Source: Paludisphaera borealis
GTDB lineage: Bacteria; Planctomycetota; Planctomycetia; Isosphaerales; Isosphaeraceae
Assembly (NCBI RefSeq): GCF_001956985.1
Contig: NZ_CP019082.1
Span: 5,580,001 to 5,644,000 of the forward strand
Length of the DNA stretch: 64,000 nt
Direction: 5' to 3'
The notes beneath the pieces are model-generated. The model saw only the letters and a program-made list of their open reading frames with translations, was not told where the DNA came from and did no database searches. The position numbers were made by a program, and so were the translations under genes. Shown here in pieces: positions 16,105-26,483 of the stretch. The number at the start of each line of letters is the position of its first letter. Position 1 is the first letter of the stretch.

Positions 16105-16485
16105 TCACGACTTCGGTTTCGGATCGTCCGGCGGCTCGGTCGGGTTCGTCAGGGGAGTGGCCAGGCGGCTGAGGAGGCGTCCCCATTTCCGGGGCGTCTT
16201 CGACCGTCCGAACTCGCCGAGCCGGGGCTCGAACTGGTTCCACGTCAAGACCGTCAAGCAGGTCGATTCCTGGATGATCGCGACCACCACGCGGCTCTGG
16301 TGCAGCCCCAGCAGGGCGATCGCGCCGTTGGCCGGGTTGCGGCCCAACCGGCGCGTCCGCCCCAGCACCCGCTGCAGCCCCTCCTCGGCCTGCTCGGGCT
16401 CGACGCCGAACCGCTCGATGAACCGCTCCACCGCGTGCCGCGAGAGCCGGACCGAGCTATAGTCGCGTTGACCCGGAGGGAGCAC
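16105..16485 (-). CDS. Small unknown protein
   Basis: The protein is about 126 residues from a GTG at 16485, with GAGGA upstream on the minus strand. The frame continues open into the neighbouring gene, but that part is an antisense-like shadow. The core SSVRLSRHAVERFIERFGV and HQSRVVVAIIQESTCLTVLTWNQ has the helix then beta-hairpin pattern seen in small DUF4258/RelE-like folds, but similarity is too weak to name a family. It lies directly after the C45-family gene on the same strand and may be translated with it. It ends nine bases from the convergent kinase gene. Confidence 0.6.
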   Translation of the reverse strand: MLPPGQRDYSSVRLSRHAVERFIERFGVEPEQAEEGLQRVLGRTRRLGRNPANGAIALLGLHQSRVVVAIIQESTCLTVLTWNQFEPRLGEFGRSKTPRKWGRLLSRLATPLTNPTEPPDDPKPKS

Positions 16486-16538
16486 GTCGACCGTCCTCGG
16501 CCCGGATGGGGTCCTCGAACACCTGAGATCGCCCCGCC

Positions 16539-17744
16539 TCAGCGCGAGGCGGCGGTTTGCTTGACCTCGATCGGCAGCGACGGGGCCGAGGCGTCGGCCT
16601 GGTGCTGGAGCAGGTCGGGGAGCTGGAACGCGTGGTACGGCTGCTCGGCGGCCGGATTGCCGTCCTTGTCGGCGTTGGCGACCCAGAACCGGCCGGTGGT
16701 GGTCTCGAACAGGACGCTGTGCAGGTTCGACTTCATGGCGACCGGCCGGTCCATGAGGTGGCGGGCCGATTCGGCGTCGAACTGGCCGAGGCCGGCTTTC
16801 ACGCGTCGGGCGAGTTCCTTGTAGCGGTCGCCGGCCGAGAGGACCACGGCGTCTTTCACGCCTTCGGGCAGTTTCGGGTGGCTCTCGCCCATCGCGATCA
16901 CGGTGAAGACGTTCCACGACGCCTCCATCCCCACGGCCTTGCCGTCCTTGCCGTCGGCGATCACGAAGTAGTATTCGCAGGTCCGGGGATGGTCGCGGAA
17001 GATCGCGACGGCCTGATCGAGCGTCTCGGCCTCTTCGAGCACCATGCGTACGAGGAACGCCATGGGGACGCCGTCCCAGTGGCCGAGCCCCTTGCCCCCC
17101 ATCTCGCCGATCGAGACCTTCTTGGCGTTCATCCCCGTGACCGATCCCACGAACCCCGCGTAGGTCACGTTCACGAACGGGATCTTGCCGGTCGGTTCGG
17201 CGACGGTCAGGACGGCGTGCTCTTGAAGCCGCCAGTCGCAGCCGTAATCGAGGATGCGGCCGTGGTACAGCGTGCCGTCCTTGGTGGCCGAACCGCTCAG
17301 GGCGAATCCCGAACAGTGGAACAGCTCGGGGATGAAATTGGCGACGATGATATCCTGCACATTCATCCCCGCGCCGTCGGCGACGCCCTGCATCTCCTCA
17401 AAGAACCGGGCGGGAATGTGCTTTTTCTGCGACGCGGCGATGCCGCCGATCGCCCGCTTGGGATCGAGCAGGTTGAGGCCGGCGATATCGACCTTCATCT
17501 CCTTGCCCTTGACGTCGAACAGGTAGCGGACGTTCTCGCGGATGTCGTCGCGAAGCAACGCGCCTTGCTGATACCCCATCTCATAGGCCGTGCCCTTGAT
17601 GTGCAAGACCCGATAGCCGTCGACCTCTTCGAGAAACCCCGCCCCGCATCGGGCGATGGTCTTGGTCTCGGCGCGCGCCGGCAAAGGGACTGCCGAGAAG
17701 ACGATGAGAGCCAGGACCGCTAGACGCGACGACCGATGGAACAT
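16539..17744 (-). CDS. Secreted C45-family autoproteolytic acyltransferase/hydrolase
   Basis: The protein is 401 residues. A signal peptide ([25 protein letters not shown]) comes first. The Ntn-hydrolase core follows, with [11 protein letters not shown] and the nucleophile region [16 protein letters not shown], where Cys144 would become the new N-terminal nucleophile after self-cleavage. [10 protein letters not shown] and [15 protein letters not shown] complete the pattern. Relatives include acyl-CoA:6-aminopenicillanate acyltransferase and ceramidase-like amidases. The natural substrate in planctomycetes is unknown. The protein probably acts in the periplasm on an amide bond. No antibiotic gene cluster surrounds it. 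Confidence 0.88.
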   Translation of the reverse strand: MFHRSSRLAVLALIVFSAVPLPARAETKTIARCGAGFLEEVDGYRVLHIKGTAYEMGYQQGALLRDDIRENVRYLFDVKGKEMKVDIAGLNLLDPKRAIGGIAASQKKHIPARFFEEMQGVADGAGMNVQDIIVANFIPELFHCSGFALSGSATKDGTLYHGRILDYGCDWRLQEHAVLTVAEPTGKIPFVNVTYAGFVGSVTGMNAKKVSIGEMGGKGLGHWDGVPMAFLVRMVLEEAETLDQAVAIFRDHPRTCEYYFVIADGKDGKAVGMEASWNVFTVIAMGESHPKLPEGVKDAVVLSAGDRYKELARRVKAGLGQFDAESARHLMDRPVAMKSNLHSVLFETTTGRFWVANADKDGNPAAEQPYHAFQLPDLLQHQADASAPSLPIEVKQTAASR

Positions 17745-18008
17745 GACGACCCGTCCTTTTTTACGAACCGAGACGATGTGTGGAGGCGCGGCCGCTCGAC
17801 TCTACTCGACCGGCCGCTCGATTCCAATGCGAGACGCTCGAAAACCACAACTATCGAGCCGAGCGGCGGGGGGAGACGTTTTCCTTCTATTCATCCGAAA
17901 GTTTGGCACAAGTTGGATCGGAACGGTCATGGTATTCTCAGGATCGGCCTGACGACCGTCGGCCGCGGGTCGAGGTCCGCGACCCTCACTTCACCGAGGC
18001 GCACCGCC

Positions 18009-20546
18009 ATGCTTTCCGAACTCTTCGTCATCCTCGCCGTCTTCCTGATCTCCTGGCAGATCTGGCTCTTGCGCCAGCAGTCGGAGATGCTCGAAAGCCT
18101 GGAACGCCGGCTTGGCAGTCTCAGGAACGACCTCCTGGAGACGCGCCGCGAGTTGCTGAGCCTTTGGACGCGGAAGGCGGTTACGGAGAAGATCGAGCCG
18201 TCCGAGCCGATCGCGGCGGAAGCAACCGCTCCGGCCGAGCCCAGGGTGGAAGTTGGGTGGGCGGCTCCGCCGATCCATCCGAAGCCGTCGGCCTCGCCTC
18301 GGGACGGCTGGATACTCGAGCCCGGCTCCACGCTCGTCGACCCGGTCCTGGCCGAGCCTACGGCCGTCGAGAAGCCGGTCGGCTCGCGTCCAGCGCCGCG
18401 GCCGTCGGCTCCTCTTCCTCCTCCTCGCGAGCCGAGCCGGTTCGAGACCGCCGCCAAGGAGATCCTGGCGAAGATCGGCAACTGGATCGTTGTCGGCGAG
18501 GAGCATCGGCCGGCCGGCTATTCGATGGAGTTCGCGGTCGCCAGCACGTGGCTGCTGCGGCTGGGGGTCGTGGTCCTGGTGACGGGCGTCGGCTTCTTCC
18601 TCAAGTATTCGATCGACCACGGCTGGATCGCCCCGGCCGTCCGCGTGGCGCTGTCGATGCTCGCCGGCGCAGGTCTGATCGTGGCCGGTGTCCGCATTCT
18701 GGGCACGCTCTATCATCTGCTCGGCCACGCGCTCATCGGCGGGGGGATCGCCACGCTTTATTTCAGCGTCTACGCCGCGGCCGAATTCCACCATCTCATC
18801 GGTCCGCTTCCGGCGTTCGTACTCATGGCCCTCGTCACTGTGACCGCCGGCGCACTGGCCGTCCGGTTCGACTCGCTCTTGATCGCCGTCCTGGGGATCG
18901 TCGGCGGTTATGGCACGCCGATCATCCTTTCTTCGGAACAGACGAACTTCAGCGGGCTTTTCTCCTACATCCTGCTCCTCGGCTGCGGCGTCTTCTTCAT
19001 CAGCTTCAAGAAGAACTGGCACCTGCTCAATTACCTGGCCTTCGTCTTCACCTACGGCCTGTTCTTCGGGGCCATGACGGACTACGACCCGTCCCATTTC
19101 TGGGAGGCGATGCTCTTCCTGATCGGCGTTTTCGTCCTTTACTCGACGACCCTGTTCCTCTTCAACATCGTCCAGCGAACCCGGAGCACGCTCCTGGAGC
19201 TGATCGGGCTGTTGCTCAACGCCGGCGTCTTCTTCGCGTCGAGTTATTACCTCGTCCGCGACGTCTACGGCCAGCGGGCGGTCGCCGTGGTCACATTGGG
19301 GCTGGCGGCCTTTTACGTCGCCCACGTCTATTACTTCCTGGCGCGTCGGATCGCTGATCGCGAGCTGATGCACGGCTTCATGAGCCTGGCGATCTTCTTC
19401 CTGGGCGTGACCGTTCCCTTGATTCTCTCGTGGCAGTGGATCACCGTCTGTTGGGCTGTTCAGGCTCTCGTGATGCTCTGGCTCGCCGACAAGGTCCAGA
19501 GCGAGTTCATCCGCCGCGCGGCCTTCGTGATGTACGCGATCGTGCTGTACCGCTTCGGCCTGATCGACCTGCCCTACCAGTACGGCATGAGGGCCCCGGC
19601 GACGGCCGGGGCGACCCTGGGCGTTTACTTCGCCCACCTCCTTCAGCGCCTGGTCGTTTTTGGGGTTCCGATCGGGTCGGTGGCGGGCGCGTACTTCCTG
19701 CTCCAGTCGCCGAGTTCTGCTTCGGCCTTGACCGTCGACCCGGCCAACAATCTGCCGGAGCGCGTCCGATCGCCTTGGGCCGTCCGCGGCTCGGTCATTC
19801 TGGCGGCCGGCATGGCCTTCTTGTTCCTGCATCTGGAGATCGCTCGTACGCTGGGCGACCTCTTCCCGGCCGCGAAGATGACGACGCTCACCTTTTTGTG
19901 GCTGGCGATGTGCTGGGTCCTCATCCGCGAGCGCCGGGGCGAGTTCGCCAGGCCGATCGGGATCGTCCTGTCGCTGTTCGTCGCCGGCGTGCTGCTCAAG
20001 CTGTTCGTTTTCGATCTGCCTGCGTGGAACGTCAGCGAAGATCTGGTCTACGGAGGCGCCTACTCGCCGCTGGACGCCGTCATGCGGCTGTTCGACTTCG
20101 GTGCGCTCATCGCATTCTTCATGCTCGCGGCTCCTCGGGTTCGCCACATCCCGGACGCTCCCTCGCTGTCGAGCGTGGCCGCCGGGCTGGCGATCGGCCT
20201 GCTGTTCGTCTTCCTGACGTTGGAGCTGAACACGTTCCTGAACCAGTTCGTGCCGACGCTGAGGGCCGGAGGGATCTCGATCCTCTGGACGGTCTTCGCA
20301 CTCGGTCTGATCGTCGGGGGAATCCAGAAGCAAGTGCGCGAGCTTCGATACGTCGGGCTTGGGCTCTTCACCGTGGTGGGCTTCAAGGTCTTCCTCTCCG
20401 ACCTGGCCACCCTCGACCAGTTCTATCGGATCATCGCCTTCATCCTGCTGGGGATTTTGATCCTCTTCGCCGCCTTCCTCTATCTCAGGTCGCGGGCGGA
20501 GTTCGCCAAGACGCCTGTGGCGAACGACCAGGGGGCCCTGCCATGA
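18009..20546 (+). CDS. DUF2339 polytopic membrane protein
   Basis: The protein is 845 residues from the ATG at 18009. It starts with one membrane helix and a short coiled coil ([25 protein letters not shown]), then a Pro-rich linker, then about 20 hydrophobic segments to the C-terminus. The motif [47 protein letters not shown], where the first membrane segment of the core starts, is characteristic of DUF2339. The stop overlaps the next start as ATGA (20543-20546), so it is translationally coupled to a DUF3999 gene, a pairing seen in many bacteria. Function is unknown; a cell-envelope role is likely. Confidence 0.9.
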   Translation: MLSELFVILAVFLISWQIWLLRQQSEMLESLERRLGSLRNDLLETRRELLSLWTRKAVTEKIEPSEPIAAEATAPAEPRVEVGWAAPPIHPKPSASPRDGWILEPGSTLVDPVLAEPTAVEKPVGSRPAPRPSAPLPPPREPSRFETAAKEILAKIGNWIVVGEEHRPAGYSMEFAVASTWLLRLGVVVLVTGVGFFLKYSIDHGWIAPAVRVALSMLAGAGLIVAGVRILGTLYHLLGHALIGGGIATLYFSVYAAAEFHHLIGPLPAFVLMALVTVTAGALAVRFDSLLIAVLGIVGGYGTPIILSSEQTNFSGLFSYILLLGCGVFFISFKKNWHLLNYLAFVFTYGLFFGAMTDYDPSHFWEAMLFLIGVFVLYSTTLFLFNIVQRTRSTLLELIGLLLNAGVFFASSYYLVRDVYGQRAVAVVTLGLAAFYVAHVYYFLARRIADRELMHGFMSLAIFFLGVTVPLILSWQWITVCWAVQALVMLWLADKVQSEFIRRAAFVMYAIVLYRFGLIDLPYQYGMRAPATAGATLGVYFAHLLQRLVVFGVPIGSVAGAYFLLQSPSSASALTVDPANNLPERVRSPWAVRGSVILAAGMAFLFLHLEIARTLGDLFPAAKMTTLTFLWLAMCWVLIRERRGEFARPIGIVLSLFVAGVLLKLFVFDLPAWNVSEDLVYGGAYSPLDAVMRLFDFGALIAFFMLAAPRVRHIPDAPSLSSVAAGLAIGLLFVFLTLELNTFLNQFVPTLRAGGISILWTVFALGLIVGGIQKQVRELRYVGLGLFTVVGFKVFLSDLATLDQFYRIIAFILLGILILFAAFLYLRSRAEFAKTPVANDQGALP

Positions 20547-21916
20547 TCGGACGAATCACGTTGCTGCTCTGCGTCGGCCTCGCGACCACCGCGACGGCGG
20601 CCGACGACGAATCACGACTCCGGTTCCAGAAAGACGTCGTCCGCGGCGCGGCGGCTGAGGACGAGATCCTGGCCGTCCCGCTCGACGACGACATCTACGC
20701 CGCCAGCCGCGACGGTTGTCCCGACATCCGGATCGTCGACGACCGCAACGCCGAGGTCCCGTTCGTGATCGAGAATATCGGACAGACGCGAACCTTCGTG
20801 AGCCGCGAGGCCTGTCTCGCCAAGCTCGTCTCGCTGCGCGTCGAGGAGGGCAAGGCCCTGGAGGTCGTCGTCGCGCTCGACGAACACGCGCCGGCCGCAG
20901 ACGGCGCGACCGTCCGCACCCCGCTCACCGATTTCGAGCGCCGGGTTCGGGTCTACGGTGATCGCGACGGCGCGTGGGTCCTGCTGAAGAATGACGGCCG
21001 GATCTTCGATTACGCGCGGTTCATGGACGTCCGCAACCTGGAAGTCGCGTTTCCGACCAACGGCTTTCGTCGGTTCAAGTTCGTCGTCGAGCAGGAACTC
21101 GACGAGCGCGAGTCGCCGTTTCGCGAGCTGATCCGCAACCGGGGCCAGGGCGGGGACGTCGAAGTCGCGTCGATCCTCCGTCGCCCGTTTCGCATCGACC
21201 GGATCGAGCTGTGGAAGACCGTCGAAAGACCGGGCGTCGCCGAGGAGGAAACGTTTCCTTACCCGGTCGTGAGCTTCCATGTCGAGACCGTCGCCAAGGA
21301 GAAGGTGACGCAGGTGGACGTCGTGACCGGCCGCCAGCCCCTCACCGGCCTTCGTCTCCGCACGTCGAGCCGGAACTTCAGCCGGCCCGCCCGGGTGCTG
21401 GTTCCGGCCGATCGCATCGGCCGCGAGGAATGGGTCGAGATCGGTCGCGGGACGCTCGCGCTGTTCGCGTTTGGGGACTTTCGTCGCGAGGACACGAGGA
21501 TCGATTTCGCCGAGCGCCGGGCCGACCGCTACCGGCTCGTCATCGAGAACGCCGACAATCCGCCGCTCGACGTGACGGGCGTTGAAGGGGAGGGCAAGGG
21601 GCGTCGGCTCGTCTTCCTCGCCGATGCGGGCCGGACCTACCGCGTCGCGTACGGCTCCGACACGCTCGACGCGCCCCAGTACGACGCTGCGACCGTCCTG
21701 GCGGCGATCGGCCGAGACCGTCAACCCGCCCCGGCGACGCTCGGCCCGCAGGTTCCAAACCCCCGATACCGTGCGTCGGCCGACCACCGGTCGCGGTTCG
21801 ATGGTTCCGCGCTCTTGTGGCTTGCGATCATCTTCATGGTCGCCGTTCTCGCCTGGGCGCTCCTCCGCGCCGGCCAGCGGCTGAAGAAGCTCCCGGCGGA
21901 CGACCTCGGCGGCTAG
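20543..21916 (+). CDS. DUF3999 family secreted/membrane-anchored protein
   Basis: The protein is 457 residues. A signal peptide ([21 protein letters not shown]) is followed by a long beta-rich extracytoplasmic part. A single C-terminal helix ([22 protein letters not shown]) has a short cytoplasmic tail. The length, topology and coupling to DUF2339 by a 4-base overlap identify DUF3999. The two proteins probably form an inner-membrane complex of unknown job. The gene converges with guaA, with only 22 bases between stops. Confidence 0.85.
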   Translation: MIGRITLLLCVGLATTATAADDESRLRFQKDVVRGAAAEDEILAVPLDDDIYAASRDGCPDIRIVDDRNAEVPFVIENIGQTRTFVSREACLAKLVSLRVEEGKALEVVVALDEHAPAADGATVRTPLTDFERRVRVYGDRDGAWVLLKNDGRIFDYARFMDVRNLEVAFPTNGFRRFKFVVEQELDERESPFRELIRNRGQGGDVEVASILRRPFRIDRIELWKTVERPGVAEEETFPYPVVSFHVETVAKEKVTQVDVVTGRQPLTGLRLRTSSRNFSRPARVLVPADRIGREEWVEIGRGTLALFAFGDFRREDTRIDFAERRADRYRLVIENADNPPLDVTGVEGEGKGRRLVFLADAGRTYRVAYGSDTLDAPQYDAATVLAAIGRDRQPAPATLGPQVPNPRYRASADHRSRFDGSALLWLAIIFMVAVLAWALLRAGQRLKKLPADDLGG

Positions 21917-21938
21917 CGGAGCCGTAGGCGAAGCTCGG

Positions 21939-23501
21939 TCACTCCCACTCGATGGTTCCCGGCGGCTTGCTGGTGACGTCGTAGACGACCCGGTTGACGC
22001 CTTTGACCGAATTGATGATCCGGGTGGAGGACCGCGCGAGGACCTCGTGAGGCAGGCGCGACCAGTCGGCGGTCATGAAGTCTTCGGTCTCGACGGCGCG
22101 GATGGCGATCACGTTCTCATAAGTCCGTGCGTCGCCCATGACGCCGACCGATTGGACCGGCAGCAGGACGGCGAACGCCTGCGCGATCTGGCGTTCGAGG
22201 CCCGCCTGCCGCAGCTCGTCGAGGAAGATCGCGTCGGCCTGTCGGAGGACCTCCAGGCGAGGGGCGGTCACCTCGCCCAGGCAGCGGACGGCCAGGCCGG
22301 GGCCGGGGAACGGATGTCGCCAGACGAGCGAGTCAGGGAGGCCGAGTTCGAGGCCCAGGCGGCGGACCTCGTCCTTGAACAGGTCGCGAAGCGGCTCGAT
22401 CAGCTCGAAGCCGAGTTCCGCGGGCAGGCCGCCGACGTTGTGGTGGATCTTGATCGTGGCGGTCGGCCCGTCGGGCTCGCCGCCGCTCTCGATGACGTCG
22501 GGGTAGAGCGTCCCCTGCGCCAGGAAGTGGGCGCCGGGGATCGACCGGGCCTCCTCGCGGAACACGTCGATGAACGTGTGGCCGATCCGCAGCCGCTTCT
22601 CTTGCGGGTCGGTCACCCCTTCGAGGGCCTTCAGGAACTGCGTGGAGGCGTCGATCACGCGCAGCTCGGCCTCGCTGTGCGACCGGAAGACGTTCTCGAC
22701 GTCGGCCCGTTCGCCCCCCCGGAGCAGCCCGGTGTCGACGAAGACGCAGACGACGCGGGGGCCGAGCGCCCGGGCCAGCAGGGCCGCGCAGACCGCCGAG
22801 TCGACGCCCCCCGAGAGGCCGCAGACCACCCGCTGATCGGGCCCGACCTGGCGACCGACCTGCTCGACGGCGCGCTCGATGAACGCTTCCATCGTCCACG
22901 AGCGCGGGTTCGCGCAGATCCGGTCGAGGAAGTTGCCCAGGATCAGCGAGCCGTAGGGCGTGTGCGAGACCTCGGGATGGAATTGCAGGCCGTAAAACGG
23001 CATCGTCCGGTGCTTGGCCGCGGCGATCGGGCAGGTCGAGGTGGCGGCCAGGGGAAGGAAGTCGGCGCCGGCGTCGAGGATCTGGTCGCCGTGGCTCATC
23101 CAGACGACCGTGTCGCGGGGGACGTCGTGGAACAGCGGCTCGGCCGGGTCGAGGACGTGGCAGTCGGTCCGGCCGAACTCGCGAGCCGGCGGCGCTTCGA
23201 CCTTGCCCCCGAGCGCCTGGACCGCCAGTTGCATCCCGTAGCAGATGCCCAGCACCGGCACGCCCAGGTGGAAGAGGCCCGGATCACATTGCGGAGCGCC
23301 GGGCTCGTACACGCTCTTGGGACCGCCCGAGAGGATGATCGCCAGCGGGTTCAATTCGCGGACGCGCTCCGCCGTGATGTCGTGACGGACGATCCGGGCG
23401 AACGCGTGCCGCTCGCGGACGCGCCGGGCGATCAGTTGGACGTACTGCGCGCCGAAGTCGAGAACCAGAACCGGGCGGGCCGAAAGAGCAGAAGGATCCA
23501 T
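21939..23501 (-). CDS. guaA: GMP synthase (glutamine-hydrolysing)
   Basis: The protein is 520 residues, standard for the fused enzyme. It converts XMP to GMP with ATP and glutamine. The N-terminal class I amidotransferase has the nucleophile Cys87 in GICYGMQ and the catalytic HPE in [10 protein letters not shown]. The ATP pyrophosphatase domain has the P-loop SGGVDSAV near residue 229. The dimerisation domain ends with the family C-terminus [18 protein letters not shown]. All catalytic elements are intact. GGAAGGAA precedes the start on the minus strand. Confidence 0.98.
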   Translation of the reverse strand: MDPSALSARPVLVLDFGAQYVQLIARRVRERHAFARIVRHDITAERVRELNPLAIILSGGPKSVYEPGAPQCDPGLFHLGVPVLGICYGMQLAVQALGGKVEAPPAREFGRTDCHVLDPAEPLFHDVPRDTVVWMSHGDQILDAGADFLPLAATSTCPIAAAKHRTMPFYGLQFHPEVSHTPYGSLILGNFLDRICANPRSWTMEAFIERAVEQVGRQVGPDQRVVCGLSGGVDSAVCAALLARALGPRVVCVFVDTGLLRGGERADVENVFRSHSEAELRVIDASTQFLKALEGVTDPQEKRLRIGHTFIDVFREEARSIPGAHFLAQGTLYPDVIESGGEPDGPTATIKIHHNVGGLPAELGFELIEPLRDLFKDEVRRLGLELGLPDSLVWRHPFPGPGLAVRCLGEVTAPRLEVLRQADAIFLDELRQAGLERQIAQAFAVLLPVQSVGVMGDARTYENVIAIRAVETEDFMTADWSRLPHEVLARSSTRIINSVKGVNRVVYDVTSKPPGTIEWE

Positions 23502-23664
23502 GAACGCTCGCGTTCCTTCCGGAAGGAATCAAGGATCGCGACGGCCCTCGTTGCGAGTCCCGTCGACCAAATCGTCATTCTAGCAAGATGGGAAATCCCC
23601 GAGAACCCGCGATGAAGCGGTTTTCGAATCGAATGATTCCGGAGATTCCGATCGTAATGCGTTT

Positions 23665-23703
23665 GCCCACCCCGCCGACGCGGGGCGCGTCGGCGGGGTG
23701 GGC
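23665..23703 (-). terminator. Strong GC hairpin, probable terminator of the HExxH-protein gene
   Basis: Arms 23665-23681 and 23687-23703 are perfectly complementary over 17 bp with a 5-base loop. The hairpin lies 41 bases past the stop of the leftward gene at 23745 and before guaA. No T tract follows on the minus strand, so termination is likely but not certain. Confidence 0.6.
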
Positions 23704-23744
23704 TGTCTGGAGCCTGGAGCGAGGGGGAGGTTCGACGCGGCGAA

Positions 23745-26177
23745 TCAGCGCGCCGCGAGGTTCTGGACGGCGTTCGGGTGCAGCTTCTGGTAGCCTCCGA
23801 TGAGGCTCCATCGCCACAAGCCCGCGGGGCCGAAGTCGATGTACAACCAGCCGTCGGCTGCGGCGGCGAGCTTTCCGGGGGGGGCGGTGTTCAACTGCCG
23901 GAAGCCGTCCTGGGCCGACCACCGCCAGAGGCCGAACGAGCCGAAGTCGACGGCGAGCGAACCGTCGGGCGCGGCGGTCATCCCCTTCGGAGCGGCCGCG
24001 ATCAGTTGCTGGAAGCCGGTGCGCTGAGTCCACCGCCAGAGGCCGAACGACCCGAAGTCGACGAACACCGAGCCGTCGTAGTTCGAGCCGTTCTGCGCGA
24101 TCGCGATCCTTTCGGGATTGGCGGCGATCAGTTGCTGGAACCCTCCGCCAGCGGTCCAGCGCCAGAGGCCGAACGATCCGAAATCGACGTAGAGCGAGCC
24201 GTCCGGCGCGGCGGCGATCCCTTCGGGATCAGCGGCGATCAGTTGCTGAAGACCGGCGCCGTTCCAGAGCCACAGTCCATAGGGGCCGAAATCGAGGAAC
24301 AGCGACGTCCCCACGCCGGCCGCCATCCCTTCCGGATTAGCCGCGCTGATCAACTGATACCCGGCGCTCTGGGTCCACCGCCACACGCCCGCGGAGCCGA
24401 AGTCGATGTAAAGCGAGCCGTCCGTGCCGACCACCATCCCTTCCGGATCGGACGTGCTCAATTGCTGGTACCCGTACTCGGCGCTCCAGGCCCACAAGCC
24501 GGCGGGGCCGAAATCAAGGTAGACCGGATGGGGGCCGAGCTGGATGGGAGGCGCCGTGTCGGTGATGCTCAGCGTGTAGTCACTGCCGCCGACGCGGTCG
24601 AACGAGCTCGAGTACTCGGAGCCGATCACGGTGGATCCACCCAACGAGATGGTGAGTTCGTCCGGTTTCACTTGGTCGGCGCCGACCCAACTCGACGCCA
24701 AGACGAAGTAGGGGCCGGAGGCCGGGGCCGTGAAACTGGTCTGGCCGTAGCGCGACGACCCGTCCGAACCCGCGATCTTTCGCCCCGAGGCGTCATAGAT
24801 CGAGACCATCGTCGACCCGCTCAACCCACCTCCGGCGGGGAGTTCCGCCTTGATCGAGTAGGTGTGCCCAGCCTGCGCGTCGATGCGGTAGTAGTCGGCG
24901 TCGCCGCCCGCCAGCGTCGTCTGCTTCACATACCGACCCGCGCTGAAGGCGATCGGCGTCGAGGCGCTTTTGATGTTGTTCGGCTCTTCGTCGGCTCGTC
25001 CCGTCAGCGTGGCTTCAAGATAGAAGGCCGTCGACGAGGGCGTCGCGGTGGAGGGAGTCGTGAAGCTGTATTCGCGCTGGTCGTACGTGCCGACCCCCAC
25101 CCAGTAGGTTCCTCCGTTGGCGAAGGTGTACGTGAAGTCCTCCTTGCCTCCCCCGATGTTGTCGTCCTCACTGGCGATCTGCTGGCCGGCGGCGTTGAAG
25201 ATCTTCAGGTAGCTGTCCACGCCCCGTTCGCTCGCGGACGTCCCATCCCGGGTGAGAAGTCGCAGTCGATCGCCGGCCAGGACGTCGACCTGCATCATGT
25301 AGACCCCCTGCGACGGGATGACCTTGACGACGGTCTTGCCGTCGCCGTCTCCCCCGGTGAAGAGGCTCCAATTCTTGAAGAAGCCGGCGGGCGACCGGAC
25401 GTCCCAGCCGATGTCTTTCAGGATGCCCCACTCCAGGCTCCGGAGGTCTTCGCGCGTGCCGTTGAGCGTCGCGGCGTTCATGACCGAGGTCACCGAGTTC
25501 GCGATGTGGGCGCCGTTCATAGGCACGGGGGAGTTGTGGTAGGCGGCCTTGGCGTTGGGCCCGACGAACGTCGAATTTTGGAGGTAACGAGAGAAAGTCG
25601 GTTGGTTGGGCATCATCCCGAGGACGTGCAGGAACTCATGCCGCGCGACCGACACGAAGTCGGTCTGGCTCCCCGTCAGTCCGGCCGTGGTCGCGCCGAA
25701 GAACCAGTTGGTGCTGCCGTCGTTGTCGAACTTGATGTAACCGATGTTGGGCGCGTAGTCGTTGGCCCCCTGGCCTCGCATGGCGTTGTTGGCGCTCTCG
25801 AACCAGACTCCCGACCCTTGCCCCACCGTCGAACCGCTCAGCGCGTCGCCGAACGGGTAGAGCTTGATCGTATTGGCGGGCACGGACGTGGTGACCTGCC
25901 GCGACCCGCCCGACGTCGAGATCGTGTACGTGTACGACGATACGGCGGCGAGCGTGTCTCCCAGCCGCGATGCGATGGCGTTGAGGGTGCTCTCCAGCAG
26001 CGCCCTGCGATCGGACGTGAAGAAGCCGGAGGAATCGAGCGAATAATCGAGCTGGAGACTCACGGCCATAAGTCGTCGATCCTCGAGAAGCTCGCAGCCG
26101 AGCGGTCGCCGACGGACGCGCCGGGCCGACGGAACCTTCGTTACGAGCCGCCTCAGCCGGTTCGCCAACTTCATCAC
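23745..26177 (-). CDS. Secreted HExxH metalloprotease-like protein with PPC-like domains and seven propeller-type repeats
   Basis: The protein is 810 residues. The N-terminus carries CELLEDRRLM (about 28-37), the LExRxL(L/M) motif found in many large exported planctomycete proteins. A zinc-binding HEFLHVLG motif is at 180-187, but the third metzincin ligand position (HExxHxxGxxH/D) is occupied by Pro190. Two beta-sandwich segments resembling bacterial pre-peptidase C-terminal domains follow (about 270-390 and 398-540; GGTYWVGVGTYD, ADYYRIDAQAGHTYSI). The last 260 residues (551-810) are seven repeats of 34-42 residues built on DFG..GLWRW and PEG, matching a seven-bladed propeller. A good promoter and a palindrome lie upstream. 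The substrate is unknown. Confidence 0.8.
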   Translation of the reverse strand: MMKLANRLRRLVTKVPSARRVRRRPLGCELLEDRRLMAVSLQLDYSLDSSGFFTSDRRALLESTLNAIASRLGDTLAAVSSYTYTISTSGGSRQVTTSVPANTIKLYPFGDALSGSTVGQGSGVWFESANNAMRGQGANDYAPNIGYIKFDNDGSTNWFFGATTAGLTGSQTDFVSVARHEFLHVLGMMPNQPTFSRYLQNSTFVGPNAKAAYHNSPVPMNGAHIANSVTSVMNAATLNGTREDLRSLEWGILKDIGWDVRSPAGFFKNWSLFTGGDGDGKTVVKVIPSQGVYMMQVDVLAGDRLRLLTRDGTSASERGVDSYLKIFNAAGQQIASEDDNIGGGKEDFTYTFANGGTYWVGVGTYDQREYSFTTPSTATPSSTAFYLEATLTGRADEEPNNIKSASTPIAFSAGRYVKQTTLAGGDADYYRIDAQAGHTYSIKAELPAGGGLSGSTMVSIYDASGRKIAGSDGSSRYGQTSFTAPASGPYFVLASSWVGADQVKPDELTISLGGSTVIGSEYSSSFDRVGGSDYTLSITDTAPPIQLGPHPVYLDFGPAGLWAWSAEYGYQQLSTSDPEGMVVGTDGSLYIDFGSAGVWRWTQSAGYQLISAANPEGMAAGVGTSLFLDFGPYGLWLWNGAGLQQLIAADPEGIAAAPDGSLYVDFGSFGLWRWTAGGGFQQLIAANPERIAIAQNGSNYDGSVFVDFGSFGLWRWTQRTGFQQLIAAAPKGMTAAPDGSLAVDFGSFGLWRWSAQDGFRQLNTAPPGKLAAAADGWLYIDFGPAGLWRWSLIGGYQKLHPNAVQNLAAR

Positions 26178-26283
26178 GATGCAGTCTCCCAGGGTGGATC
26201 GATTTGGGAGGAGGTTCGTCGAACGGACCGAGCCCGAAACCGCGGATTCCGCCGGGCCGTCACGGCGACGTCGCCGTCCTTTT

Positions 26284-26299
26284 ATGAATAACTATTCAT
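26284..26299. promoter_or_regulatory. Palindrome ATGAATA-ac-TATTCAT (possible operator)
   Basis: Perfect 7-base arms with a 2-base centre lie in an AT-rich patch of a GC-rich genome. The site is about 40 bases downstream of the predicted minus-strand transcription start, where a bound dimer could block elongation. The role is inferred from shape and position only. Confidence 0.45.
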
Positions 26300-26345
26300 G
26301 GTCTGCGGACGCATTCACAGCCGCCATCGCGCATGCACGATCGCG

Positions 26346-26375
26346 AATATAATCGCATCAAATCAAGATTGTCAA
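26346..26375 (-). promoter_or_regulatory. Sigma70-type promoter for the HExxH-protein gene
   Basis: On the minus strand there is a perfect -35 TTGACA (26370-26375), an 18-base spacer and TATATT (26346-26351, five of six matches). Start of transcription would be near 26339, giving a leader of about 160 bases. Confidence 0.65.
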
Positions 26376-26483
26376 CAGCCGGCCGCCGGTCGGGGGGGGG
26401 CCGTCGGCTTGACAGCCGTCGACCCATGGGGGCAGACTGAACCTGAATCAGCAGGGCTGGAAATTCGGAGAGGAGACAGAGCG

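Larger units (their letters stand above)
26178..26483. other. Divergent promoter region
   Basis: This spacer separates the leftward HExxH-protein gene from the rightward small membrane protein gene. It contains a consensus-like minus-strand promoter and a 7-bp-arm palindrome, listed separately. The plus strand has a perfect TATAAT at 26348-26353 but no convincing -35 at the right distance. GGAGAGGAG (26467-26475) is the ribosome site of the rightward gene. Confidence 0.6.

Noticed and set aside
16105-17744. Toxin-antitoxin pair
   Set aside because: The neighbour is a 401-residue exported hydrolase, not a small antitoxin.
16539-17744. Part of a beta-lactam gene cluster
   Set aside because: No NRPS or isopenicillin N synthase genes nearby; C45 proteins are broadly distributed.
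23778-26291. 837-codon frame antisense to the HExxH-protein gene
   Set aside because: It mirrors the repeats of the real gene and runs through the promoter.
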